Shown: one piece after another, positions 32,980-41,493 of the stretch
Position numbering within the stretch: the first letter of the stretch is position 1
How the letters are laid out: the number at the start of each line of letters is the position of its first letter
Assembly: GCA_012522735.1 (NCBI GenBank)
Contig: JAAYJU010000092.1
Coordinates: 27,035-91,034 of the forward strand
From: Clostridiales bacterium
GTDB lineage: Bacteria; Bacillota; Clostridia; Lachnospirales; Lachnospiraceae
Reading direction: 5' to 3'
DNA length: 64,000 bases
Program-made: the position numbers and the translations under genes
Notes under the pieces: generated by a model
The model's database searches: none
What the model saw: only the letters and a program-made list of their open reading frames with translations
What the model was told of the DNA's origin: nothing

Positions 32980-34304
32980 GGATTTTCTCCTTTCAAGGTG
33001 GCGGTAAGTCTATCATCCCTTCTTAGATTAAATTGGCTTATATCTAGTTTGAAGGATTCCATCTCAGGAGGCTTTAGGAATCTGTATTTTTTTTTTAATA
33101 TCTCCTTACCATTAAGCGCTAAAGTAATATCAGCATTTTTTAGAACACGACTGCTTCTAAAGTAAAATATCGTTTCACCCTTGCCATCTCCTATATGGAT
33201 TCTTTGAGGTAAATAATACAGAAATTCCTTATCTATACCTATGGATACATACTCCTTATCTTGATATCTATAGTGTGCAGCCGCTCTTCCTGCCAGCTCT
33301 CCGCTCTCTGATACATAGTCCACTAGGTCATTTACATGAAGTGCATTTCCACATATAAAGACACCAGGCTGATTTGTCATAAATTCCTGGTCGCAGACGG
33401 GTCCTTTGGTTCTAGGATCTATGTCAGTATGTAGGCTCTCTGCCAGTTCATTTTCAGGAATAAGCCCTACCGATAATATCAAGGCATCGCACTCAACTAT
33501 TTCCTCGGTTCCGGGAATGGGGTCCATCCTCTCATCAACCTTCATAATCTCAACAGCCTCTAGTCGGTCATGGCCGTAAAGTCTCGTTACTGTATGGGAG
33601 AGATGAAGCGGAATGTCGTAATCATCAAGGCATTGCATGATATTCCTTGTTAATCCTGAGGGGGAATCCTTTGCCTCATATACACCACATACCTTTCCCC
33701 CTTCTAATGTGATCCTTCTTGCCATTATAAGTCCTATATCACCGCTTCCTAATATCACGCACTTTTTAGTAGGCTTCTGGCCTAATATATTAATATAAGC
33801 CTGAGCGGTTCCTGCCGAAAATACTCCTGATGGTCTGGTTCCATGAATATTAATCTGCTTTGACGTCCGTTCCCTACAGCCTGTAGCTAGAACTATTGTC
33901 TTTGTTATATAGGCAGCCACTCCTTTTTTATTCACTACACGAACTTCATATTGATGTCCACTTTTATATTCAGTATCATGTTCTAATTTATGTTCTATTC
34001 TTTGTTCAGTTTCATCCTGTATTTTATGGCCTAGCTTTTCTATACCTATAACATAAGTAAGTACACAATAATCAATACCTCTTTTATGAAACTCATCAAT
34101 AAACCGCTGCGCGTATTCCGGACCTGACAGCTTCTCTTTAAATCTGATTAATCCGAAACCATCATGAATACACTGTTTTAAAATGCCTCCAAGCTTAGCT
34201 TCTCTTTCTATTAAGAGGACTTTAGCACCTTCACTTTCAGCAGATATAGCTGCTGCCAGTCCTGCCGGTCCTCCTCCGATTACAATGACATCATAGCTTA
34301 TCAT
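32976..34304 (-). CDS. FAD-dependent oxidoreductase (pyridine-nucleotide-disulfide type, GlpB-like)
   Basis: 442 residues. N-terminal FAD site VIVIGGGPAGLAAAISAESEGAKVLLIE, a GGILKQCIHDGFG segment characteristic of the GlpA-partner group, a second dinucleotide site KCVILGSGDIGLIMARRITLEGGKV, and the C-terminal FAD contact GVFICGNALHVNDLVDYVSESG. It is predicted to pass electrons between the glycerol-3-phosphate dehydrogenase and a carrier. It overlaps both neighbours by 4 bases (ATGA), so the three genes form one translationally coupled unit. One short loop (near 115-130) is rich in charged His/Glu/Lys residues and looks family-specific. Confidence 0.85.
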   Translation of the reverse strand: MISYDVIVIGGGPAGLAAAISAESEGAKVLLIEREAKLGGILKQCIHDGFGLIRFKEKLSGPEYAQRFIDEFHKRGIDYCVLTYVIGIEKLGHKIQDETEQRIEHKLEHDTEYKSGHQYEVRVVNKKGVAAYITKTIVLATGCRERTSKQINIHGTRPSGVFSAGTAQAYINILGQKPTKKCVILGSGDIGLIMARRITLEGGKVCGVYEAKDSPSGLTRNIMQCLDDYDIPLHLSHTVTRLYGHDRLEAVEIMKVDERMDPIPGTEEIVECDALILSVGLIPENELAESLHTDIDPRTKGPVCDQEFMTNQPGVFICGNALHVNDLVDYVSESGELAGRAAAHYRYQDKEYVSIGIDKEFLYYLPQRIHIGDGKGETIFYFRSSRVLKNADITLALNGKEILKKKYRFLKPPEMESFKLDISQFNLRRDDRLTATLKGENP

Positions 34305-36058
34305 AAGGATGCCTCCTTTACTTCACCAAGGGTAATATAGGACTCCGCATTCGTTTTGTACACTTTGTGCATTGGGATATCCTCATGTTCGCTAATTATC
34401 TGAGATATAAGCGGCATACAGAATCCTCCCTGGCATCTGCCCATTCCCGGACGTACACGTTTTTTTATACCGTCTACAGTCGGAACTGGAATCGGAGAAT
34501 TAAGAGCATCGATTATCTCCCCCTTACTGATCTCCTCACAACGGCATATTATCACTCCATAATCGGGGTTCTTTTCTATCATCTCAGTGCGCTTCGCATC
34601 TGTCATCTCTCTTAAGACCGGTATCCCCTCTCTTCTGGGATTGTAGCTTACATTCCTTGTCACCTCTTGTATACTTGATAATTCCTCTATCACCATCTTT
34701 TCTATGTCCAAGGCGATAGCAGGCGCAGTGGTAAGACCAGGAGACTGTATTCCCGCACAGTGGATAATATTCTCTGTCCTTCTCCCCTTTTCAATAATAA
34801 AATCCTCTTCAAATGTTGCAGCCCTAACTCCCGTAAAATATGTAATGATATCTTTTTCCGATAATTCCTTGGCAGTGCTCTTATGCTTGCAAAACATCTC
34901 ATCTATACTGCCTCGGTCAGTAGCAAAATCCTCTTTTTCATACGTTTCTATGGCATTTGGACCGACAAGAATATTATCATCAACCGTTTTTAATATGCCC
35001 CCGCCCTTAGTATTGGTCTTTTTCTGTTTTAATAAGAACATAGCAGAAGCGATTGAATTAACTAAATGAGCAGCTTTTTTATCCAATATGGAAATGGTCC
35101 CCTTTCTTGGATGAATGGAGTAAAATCTATCCTTTGCCATGGCTGCAATATCCTCTGCAAATGTTCCTGCGGCGTTGATAACTATCTTAGGATAAATTCT
35201 TCCTTTGTTAGTTCTCACTACTACAATCTTACCATCCTTAACATCCATATCTAAAACCGCTGTATTTAGGGAGACCCTTGCTCCGTTTTCTACTGCATTT
35301 TCGGCATATGCAATGGTTAATCCATAGGGACTAACACATCCCGCACTGGGGTTATATAAGGCAAATGCAAAGCTATCATTAAGCTTAGGCTCCCTCTTTC
35401 GTAATTCCTTCCTTCCTACTATTCTTGTGTCCGTTACGCCGCAGATATGCTTTCGCTGCCATGCATAGACAGCAATGAGTGGATATAAGTACCTGGACTC
35501 GAAGCATACATATTGACCTTTTCTTTTAAATGGGACAGCAAGCTCCTCACATATCCGGTCAAACATCTGATTACCGGTAAGTACATAATGCTGTTTGAGA
35601 CTACCCTTATTTAGGTCTATTCCGGGGTGTACTTCACCGTCATTTCTTCCGGAGGTTTGAAATGCCACATCCGGCTCCTTTTCAACCAATAATATATTAA
35701 GCTTCCATTTTGATAATTCTCTTGCTATGCTTGCTCCTGATATACCTCCTCCTATTATAAGAACATCAGGTCTTACCCCCTCCAACTCCTTGGTTTCCTC
35801 CTTAGGAGTTCTCATGGCAGGTATTGTCCTTCCTGTCAGCTCAATATCATTCACCACATGTAACCTCTTATCTTTACTGACGCACATACGACAAGCTTTA
35901 ATAATATCATCCCAATTATTTAAGCTACCTGATACTCGAATACAGTCATTCTCAATCTGTACTCTTACATTTTCGGAAAAGACTTTTCTAAGCTTCTTGT
36001 TCAGATGCCTTTCAGCATTGATTCTACTCATCCACTCACTTCTTTCCGAGTCGTACAT
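34301..36058 (-). CDS. GlpA-like glycerol-3-phosphate dehydrogenase with BFD domain
   Basis: 585 residues. A small N-terminal domain (about 15-85; KVFSENVRVQIENDCIRVSG) precedes the DAO FAD site VLIIGGGISGASIARELS and TSGRNDGEVHPGIDL. The C-terminus holds a BFD-like [2Fe-2S] domain: IICRCEEISKG and GMGRCQGGFCMPL supply the four Cys. The set GlpA + FAD reductase + DUF1667 is a known clostridial system for oxidising glycerol-3-phosphate or a related alcohol. A TTGACA/TAATAT promoter lies just upstream. It is divergent from a TetR gene, the likely regulator. Confidence 0.85.
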   Translation of the reverse strand: MYDSERSEWMSRINAERHLNKKLRKVFSENVRVQIENDCIRVSGSLNNWDDIIKACRMCVSKDKRLHVVNDIELTGRTIPAMRTPKEETKELEGVRPDVLIIGGGISGASIARELSKWKLNILLVEKEPDVAFQTSGRNDGEVHPGIDLNKGSLKQHYVLTGNQMFDRICEELAVPFKRKGQYVCFESRYLYPLIAVYAWQRKHICGVTDTRIVGRKELRKREPKLNDSFAFALYNPSAGCVSPYGLTIAYAENAVENGARVSLNTAVLDMDVKDGKIVVVRTNKGRIYPKIVINAAGTFAEDIAAMAKDRFYSIHPRKGTISILDKKAAHLVNSIASAMFLLKQKKTNTKGGGILKTVDDNILVGPNAIETYEKEDFATDRGSIDEMFCKHKSTAKELSEKDIITYFTGVRAATFEEDFIIEKGRRTENIIHCAGIQSPGLTTAPAIALDIEKMVIEELSSIQEVTRNVSYNPRREGIPVLREMTDAKRTEMIEKNPDYGVIICRCEEISKGEIIDALNSPIPVPTVDGIKKRVRPGMGRCQGGFCMPLISQIISEHEDIPMHKVYKTNAESYITLGEVKEASL

Positions 36059-36079
36059 GCGTCCGACTCTCTTTCCTAT

Positions 36080-36137
36080 ATATTAACATTTATTATAAAA
36101 TATGTCAATTACCGCTCATCTAGTATTAGACAATTAC
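36080..36137 (-). promoter_or_regulatory. Promoter and candidate TetR operator for the GlpA-like operon
   Basis: On the reverse strand TTGACA (36108-36103), 17 bases, TAATAT (36085-36080). A direct repeat GTCAATTAC (36104-36112) and GACAATTAC (36129-36137) overlaps and follows the -35 box. It lies between the operon and the divergent TetR gene, where an operator would be expected. Confidence 0.55.
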
Positions 36138-36201
36138 AGGAAAAAAGACTATAATGAGTTAATGATAAGATTGTAATGATTTAAGCAGAAGGGATTATAC
36201 T

Positions 36202-36774
36202 ATGGCAGCCCCAAGAAAAGATAATGTTAAGGAATTAATCCTAAGTTCAACTGAGAAGCTATTAGAAACACAGAAGCTAACTGAGATTACATTTGCTCAG
36301 ATAGCATCAGACGCTGGTATTTCAAAAGGTACTCTTTATTATCATTATAAGAGCAAAAATGATCTTATGTTTGATTTGTCTGATAAATATCTACAACAAC
36401 AGTGGGATGATTTTATAGCCTGGACGGAAGATCCGGATAAGGACACATCCTTGCATCGTCTTGTTCAATATGTTTTAGAACGGGATGTATCGAATCTAGG
36501 TATGCGTCTTCACTTTTTTTATGATGCAATGCTAGGGAATGAGGATATCCGCGTTAAGTTGATGAAAAAATATGCAGATTTTGCAGAATTAATTTCTAAA
36601 AAGATAGCCGAAAAAAATCCTAAGCTTCCTGCCGAATATATTACATGGCTAATCCTCTTGGCAAGCGATGGACTATTTATTCATAAAACCTTGAATAATG
36701 AAAATATAGATACCGATAAATTTATTAAGAAGAGCGGGCAATATGTAAAGTATATCATGTCCTACATAGAATAA
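36202..36774 (+). CDS. TetR/AcrR family regulator
   Basis: 190 residues. The N-terminal helix-turn-helix reads ITFAQIASDAGISKGTLYYHYKSKNDLMFDL (about 28-58), the standard TetR form. The C-terminal helices form a ligand pocket without a recognisable signature. It is divergent from the GlpA-like operon with a 143-base shared gap containing a repeated GxCAATTAC motif, so it probably represses that operon. GAAGGG precedes the ATG. Confidence 0.88.
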   Translation: MAAPRKDNVKELILSSTEKLLETQKLTEITFAQIASDAGISKGTLYYHYKSKNDLMFDLSDKYLQQQWDDFIAWTEDPDKDTSLHRLVQYVLERDVSNLGMRLHFFYDAMLGNEDIRVKLMKKYADFAELISKKIAEKNPKLPAEYITWLILLASDGLFIHKTLNNENIDTDKFIKKSGQYVKYIMSYIE

Positions 36775-36776
36775 AC

Positions 36777-36824
36777 GATACCTGGTATTGTTTGTTTTCA
36801 TCTGTAAACGGTAGCAGGTACTTC
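36777..36824. repeat. Degraded GGTACC-family inverted repeat
   Basis: GATACCTGGTATTGTTT and the inverse of AAACGGTAGCAGGTACT (36806-36822) align imperfectly. It resembles the palindromes at 40393-40440 and 52297-52321 but carries several mismatches. It lies right after the TetR stop codon and may work as a weak terminator. Confidence 0.4.
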
Positions 36825-36899
36825 TTTGTGCACCTGCACATAATTGGATACCATATTCTGGCAATTGCGCATTGTTACTCCCATTACATTGTTATATAA

Positions 36900-37091
36900 T
36901 TAACAATTCCCGAAACCCGTGCAGCAATAGGTTACAGCCGTGACGGAGGATATGCTACAAAGCTTTTGGTACCTGCATGTCAATGTGTTAAATTACCGGA
37001 TGAAGTATCTTACATACAAGGTGCCGCCGCAACAGACGCAGGAATGACATCATATCATGCCCTGTTTGTTGAAGGAGAAGCTAAAGAATAG
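36900..37091 (+). pseudogene. Remnant of a zinc-dependent alcohol dehydrogenase
   Basis: A 63-codon open stretch ending at TAG 37089-37091 and preceded by stops reads IGYSRDGGYATKLLVPAC, then VKLPDEVSYIQGAAATDAG and TSYHAL. DGGYAxxxxVPA...LPDxVS...AAxxTDAGxTxYHAL is the hinge between the GroES-like domain and the NAD domain of medium-chain zinc alcohol dehydrogenases. Everything before and after is missing, and there is no start codon with a ribosome site. Confidence 0.72.
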
Positions 37092-37140
37092 AGAGGTCAA
37101 AGGCCGCTTAGTTGCTATTTATGATTAATTAGAAACAGAA

Positions 37141-38096
37141 TTATTCACTAAGTAAATAGAAATTACATAAAAGAAGAGCACAGAACCGCTCATCTTCTAG
37201 AGAGGCTCCTGTTAGCTCTTCTATTTTTTTCAAACGATATAATAAGGTGTTGCGGTGTATATGTAATGCTTCCACGGTGACATGATGTCTGCACATAGAT
37301 GTGATATATATCTTAAGAGTTTTTAGATACTCGGTACCATTTTTTTGATCATAAGCACGCAGTATATCTATAGCAGGATGAATATAGTTTTGCGGTTCAA
37401 TTTGATTTCGTACACTGGACATAATATTTTCTAGCACGATATCATTATATACGAATATGGTATCCTTCGAATTTCTACTTCTACCTACATCAAGTGCCTG
37501 CTCTGCCTGATATTTATAGGTAGCTATATCTAAAAGATCATCAAAAATATTAGAAACTCCAGATTCAAGCTTATACAGATTCAGAAGATATTCTATTTGC
37601 TTAACTCTCGAATCCAGAAAATCCTTTTGCATTTCAAGAGCCACGGTCCTGCATACCAAGTCAGTCAATCTGACATGAATCTCTGAATATTCTCTACTTG
37701 AAAAAAGAACCCCGACATATCCTTCTATTACTCCGTCAATTTTAAAATTTCCTACAAGCCTTGGGATATCTCAACCAAGCTTCTATCTAGCCATATAGGC
37801 CTTTCACAATTTTCGGATTCCTTTATTATGGAATCCTCCAAGAGCTGCCAGGTCATTTGAGGTGTCATCTCATGCTTGTCAAAATAATTATCCCATATGG
37901 GATCTCCTATAATTTTGTCAGGATACTGAGCAAGCTTTTTTAGCTCTGCATTTACAATAATTATTGGCATATTAATCAACCGAAAAGCCGCCTCGGCAAT
38001 AGAGTTATAACCACCCTTTTCCAATGCAAGAAACATTTTCTTATAAGCATTATCTAATATTTGCTCACCTCTTGGCTCTTCATTAATAGTTGACAT
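37141..38096 (-). pseudogene. PucR/CdaR-type transcriptional regulator split by a frameshift
   Basis: The first part (38096-37752) ends early at LVEISQGL; the second frame (37668-37141 and its upstream extension) continues with GNFKIDGVIEGYVGVLF and ends in the HTH_30 domain YITSMCRHHVTVEALHIHRNTLLYRLKKIEEL. Removing two bases from the ATAT in GAGATATCC joins the frames (EI-PRLVGNF) and gives 318 codons including stop, a proper length. So a 2-base AT duplication explains the split. It could be a real mutation, a phase-variable site or a sequence error. The neighbouring Ldh2-type gene is the likely target of this regulator. Confidence 0.75.
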
Positions 38097-38146
38097 AATC
38101 CAATAATCCTCCTTGTTAAGGATACATATTGCATCGTTCCAACTTG

Positions 38147-39259
38147 TTACTCAAAAGGAAATAGGAATTCATTTAACTTAAATTCATCCCGTAGCTCTAT
38201 TAATTCCTTTTGAACCGCTTCATTTATCGGAACGCCGATATCCTTACGCTGTTGCCAAACCAGATATTCCTTTTCGCCAGCTGTATATATATGCTCCATT
38301 CCCGGTGCTTTAGCAGAGTTTCGTAAATCCCTTAGAATATCCGTACAAATACTCTTAAAAGATTCCAAACCCATAAATGCCTCCGGATCTATTGCCATAA
38401 AGAAATGTCCTAGGGGCATGGGTATCTTTCCGCCATCCTCGCCTACACCTGACAGGGCACGTAAAAACTGACCCTGCTGTAGTGCCGCAGATAAAATCTC
38501 AACTACTGTTGCATAGCCATAGCCTTTATATCCCCCAAGCTCCTCTCCTATACCTCCAAGAGGTGCCAGCGCCGCTTGACCAGTATTAAGATCCTTTAAT
38601 ATCTGGTCGGAATCCGTCTTTGCTTCTCCGTCTCTTCCTATAACCATACCGGAAGGGGTAGCCTGACCGACACGGGAGAAATATTCAATTTTTCCCCTTT
38701 GTGTTATAGATGTCGCGCAATCAAGTACAAATGGAAACTCCTCATTGGTAGGCATTCCAAATGTAAGGGGATTAGTTCCCAGCATATTCTCAACCCCGAA
38801 GGTTGGTGCTATAGATGGTCTCGCATTGGTACCCGTTATTCCTATTAATCCTTCCTTGGTAGCCATAGTTGCATAGTATCCGGCTATCCCATAATGTGTG
38901 GAATTACGTACAGCAATCATACCCATACCATAGGTTTTAGCTTTATTAATTGCCATGGACATGGCCTTATATCCGATAACCTGGCCCATACCCAGATGTC
39001 CGTCAATAACCGCCGTAGTTGGTCCTTCTTTAATTATCTCAAAGTTAGTAACCGGATTCTGAATACCAGCCTTAATACGATCAAGATAAATAGGCTTAAA
39101 ACGATTAACTCCGTGGGATTCAATTCCCCTCTTATCAGACTCAAGCAATACGTCTGCACATATAAGAGCATCCTCTCTAGGAATGCCATATCTTACAAAT
39201 ACCTCTCTAACAAATTCACTTATAGTCTTCCAATCAACAATATTTAATTTTTTTGCCAT
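38147..39259 (-). CDS. Malate/L-lactate (Ldh2/AllD-type) dehydrogenase
   Basis: 370 residues. ESDKRGIESHGVNRF, VRNSTHYGIAGYYATMA and GITGTNARPSIAPTFG, LGTNPLTFGMPT are characteristic of the NAD(P)-dependent Ldh2/MdhII/YlbC/AllD family, which oxidises or reduces 2-hydroxy acids such as ureidoglycolate, malate or sulfolactate. The His of STHYG is the catalytic base. Family length about 340-370. PucR-type regulators often accompany purine-degradation genes, which hints at AllD, but no other such gene is here. The ribosome site is modest (AAAGAAAG). Confidence 0.85.
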   Translation of the reverse strand: MAKKLNIVDWKTISEFVREVFVRYGIPREDALICADVLLESDKRGIESHGVNRFKPIYLDRIKAGIQNPVTNFEIIKEGPTTAVIDGHLGMGQVIGYKAMSMAINKAKTYGMGMIAVRNSTHYGIAGYYATMATKEGLIGITGTNARPSIAPTFGVENMLGTNPLTFGMPTNEEFPFVLDCATSITQRGKIEYFSRVGQATPSGMVIGRDGEAKTDSDQILKDLNTGQAALAPLGGIGEELGGYKGYGYATVVEILSAALQQGQFLRALSGVGEDGGKIPMPLGHFFMAIDPEAFMGLESFKSICTDILRDLRNSAKAPGMEHIYTAGEKEYLVWQQRKDIGVPINEAVQKELIELRDEFKLNEFLFPFE

Positions 39260-39352
39260 ACATTAGTACCAGCTTTCTTTAATTTATATACCTTTGTATG
39301 CATATTCTATCATTTATATCTAATATCGTCCACCTTATTTTGTAATGGTTTT

Positions 39353-39425
39353 GTAATGGTGTCAGGCACCATTACGAATATATGAACAGATGTTAACAAT
39401 TTTGTAATGGTGTCAGGCACCATCA
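39353..39425. repeat. Paired palindromic repeat (GTAATGGTG family)
   Basis: Two direct copies, 39353-39375 (GTAATGGTG-TCAGG-CACCATTAC) and 39404-39425 (last bases changed to CATCA), separated by a 28-base spacer with GATGTTAACA. A fragment TGTAATGG also occurs at 39341. The spacer resembles that at 30753-30780, so the repeat unit is palindrome-spacer-palindrome. Confidence 0.8.
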
Positions 39426-39475
39426 GGTGATATAATATATGAAATATGCAATAAATGGAAGGCCGGTTGTGTGAT

Positions 39476-40351
39476 ATGGAGAAGAAAATGAATCTTATAA
39501 TAATTATTATGCTATTATGTATGCTATTTATTGGATGTAAAAAAGCAAATTCCCGCGACTTAGACATCAGTGAACCCTTAGAGAAATCACAAATAACTAG
39601 GTTAACTTTGGAGAGTATGCATCTTGATAAGAAGGTTCCATATATCGTATATTTGCCTAAAGGATACGGTGACGGGACAGAATATCCTGTATGGTATGGG
39701 CTCCACAGCTTTAGCATGAGTGAAACCATGTGGATTAATAACGGAATTGCAGAGGCTGCTGATGAGTTGATAGATAGTGGTGAAATAGATCCCTTAATAA
39801 TGGTTTTCCCATTTGTAAAGGAGGCCAGCTTAAAAGAAATTGAGGCCGACTTAAAGGATGATGGTAAATTGGATGAAAGAAATGTTGATAAATTTATCAG
39901 TACAGAATTGATTCCCTATATAGACTCACAATATTTTACCGTCACATCACAAGACGGGCGATATATTGGAGGGTTCTCTATGGGCGGAATGATGGCATTA
40001 AGAATTGCATTTCATCATACTGATTTATTCTCGAAGGTAGGTGGCTACAGTCCGGGGGTACTATCGAATGATTTCTCTGACCGACAGCTGGAGAAGTGGT
40101 TATTTCCAAATGATAACATAGATGAGATAGATGATGTTCTTGCATTTGCAGAGGAGAAAGGATTTACTAATCTTAATATATATATGGATGCCGGTAACAC
40201 TAATGATCCCTTCACCGTCGGAATACAATCCTTATATGAAGCACTACAGCTAAGGAATGTAAAATCTGAGTTTATTATATATGACGGAGGGCATTCAATT
40301 CAAACTGACCTAATAAGTGACTATTTGAAATTTTATACCGGTACAAATTAA
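39476..40351 (+). CDS. Esterase lipoprotein (esterase D/enterochelin-esterase-like)
   Basis: About 291 residues. The start at 39476 gives a basic n-region (MEKKM) before the hydrophobic core and lipobox LLCMLFIGC; an ATG at 39488 has the better ribosome site (GGAG) and would also work. The alpha/beta-hydrolase domain has GRYIGGFSMGGMMALRIAF with the GxSxG nucleophile, an Asp near YMDAGNTND, and the catalytic His in DGGHSIQ. Such esterases cleave carbohydrate esters or siderophore esters outside the cell. It lies just after a palindromic repeat pair and has no operon partner. Confidence 0.82.
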   Translation: MEKKMNLIIIIMLLCMLFIGCKKANSRDLDISEPLEKSQITRLTLESMHLDKKVPYIVYLPKGYGDGTEYPVWYGLHSFSMSETMWINNGIAEAADELIDSGEIDPLIMVFPFVKEASLKEIEADLKDDGKLDERNVDKFISTELIPYIDSQYFTVTSQDGRYIGGFSMGGMMALRIAFHHTDLFSKVGGYSPGVLSNDFSDRQLEKWLFPNDNIDEIDDVLAFAEEKGFTNLNIYMDAGNTNDPFTVGIQSLYEALQLRNVKSEFIIYDGGHSIQTDLISDYLKFYTGTN

Positions 40352-40392
40352 ATTAAGAACTCTTGTAAAATGCTTCTCAAAACTTGAATAAT

Positions 40393-40440
40393 ATCGGTAC
40401 CAAGAACAGTTTACTCTTATTAACTGTACCTGGTACCGAT
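40393..40440. repeat. GGTACC-family palindrome between convergent genes
   Basis: ATCGGTACCAAGAACAGTT (40393-40411) and AACTGTACCTGGTACCGAT (40422-40440) pair with two mismatches around a 10-base loop. It is convergently placed after the esterase and BNR genes and may double as a bidirectional terminator. Confidence 0.7.
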
Positions 40441-40465
40441 TATAAGTAGCTGTTACTAACGATTA

Positions 40466-41392
40466 TTAATCCTCACGTTTCATTACTAATAGCTGTCCAT
40501 CATTGCTGCCTAGTGTAAGATATAAGCCATCACCGGAGATATACACCCTATTAACTACAAAACCTTCCTTTGGCTCTAGCTTTTCTGATGTCCAGCTTTC
40601 TCCACCATCGTTGGTTGTCAGACAGAAGCCCTTAGTACCTTCACCGGGTACAATTCCCGAAAATATGATAATTCCGTTATCCTCATCAGTAAAGCAGATA
40701 TCTGCCAAGGATACACTTTTTTTGTACAAACCGGGATTACCCTTTTCATCCACAACCCCAAAGCTTTCCATATCCAAATCCATATTAGTCCATGTGGAAC
40801 CACCGTCACCCGTTATATAAAATAATCCATTATTAGCTAGGAGATATCCATCCTCAGTAGTTCTTAAGCATATGGCTGCAATACCTTTTAAATCCTCAGG
40901 TAATTCTAGCTCCGTCCATGTGATTCCGCCATCATTAGTTTTGGCACATTTTTTATTAGAAGCAATCCATCCGTTCTTATCATCAAGAAAGTCAATACCA
41001 AGATGCATGCCACCCAGATTAATATCTGTAACTGCACTCCAAGTCTTGCCGCCATCCTTGGTCATTCGTACATTATTTCCATTGCCGCCTGACCAAGCCA
41101 GCTTCTCATTAACTATATCCAGACTGTAGCGACACATAGAACTATTTTCAGCCTCAGACCAGGTCTCACCTTGGTCATTAGTATAATGTATCTCTCCTCC
41201 ATAGCCTACTGTTAGCCCGCAGTTTTCATTGAGAAAACCTTCAATGTTTGACGAATGAGCTATACTGCTATCCACTACTGTAGCCCATTTAGCTGCAGAG
41301 GCAGATGTCTTTTTGCTCCCAGAGCATCCAGTAAGTAAGATTCCTACAACCATAATACTTACTAATAAAATACTTAATATCTTTGTTTTCAT
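40466..41392 (-). CDS. BNR/YCF48-like beta-propeller lipoprotein
   Basis: 308 residues from the ATG at 41392, chosen because AAGGGGG lies 7 bases upstream and the result is a clean lipoprotein signal (KTKILSILLVSIMVVGILLTGC). Repeated Asp-box-like units follow: TNDQGETWSEAE, TKDGGKTWSAVT, TNDGGITWTELE, TGDGGSTWTNMD, TNDGGESWTSEK. These form a six- to seven-bladed propeller of the sialidase/Ycf48 type, usually a binding rather than an enzymatic module. Attached to the outer face of the membrane. Ligand unknown. Its ribosome site can be masked by a leader hairpin. Confidence 0.85.
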   Translation of the reverse strand: MKTKILSILLVSIMVVGILLTGCSGSKKTSASAAKWATVVDSSIAHSSNIEGFLNENCGLTVGYGGEIHYTNDQGETWSEAENSSMCRYSLDIVNEKLAWSGGNGNNVRMTKDGGKTWSAVTDINLGGMHLGIDFLDDKNGWIASNKKCAKTNDGGITWTELELPEDLKGIAAICLRTTEDGYLLANNGLFYITGDGGSTWTNMDLDMESFGVVDEKGNPGLYKKSVSLADICFTDEDNGIIIFSGIVPGEGTKGFCLTTNDGGESWTSEKLEPKEGFVVNRVYISGDGLYLTLGSNDGQLLVMKRED

Positions 41393-41442
41393 AATAATAA
41401 CCCCCTTTTCACCCATTTTACGCTTTAGGTGAGGGGGTTTAA
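41392..41442 (-). promoter_or_regulatory. Ribosome-site-masking hairpin before the BNR lipoprotein
   Basis: In the sense of the gene, AACCCCC plus CACC about 40 bases upstream pairs with GGTG plus GGGGGTT, the latter being the Shine-Dalgarno. The stem has 7 plus 4 base pairs with an internal bulge. This would hide the ribosome site. It is a different sequence from the GGAGG/CCTCC element but the same logic. Confidence 0.5.
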
Positions 41443-41493
41443 ATTGCTTTTCAGAAATGATATCCTGTTAATCGGAAATATTTATAGTAATAT

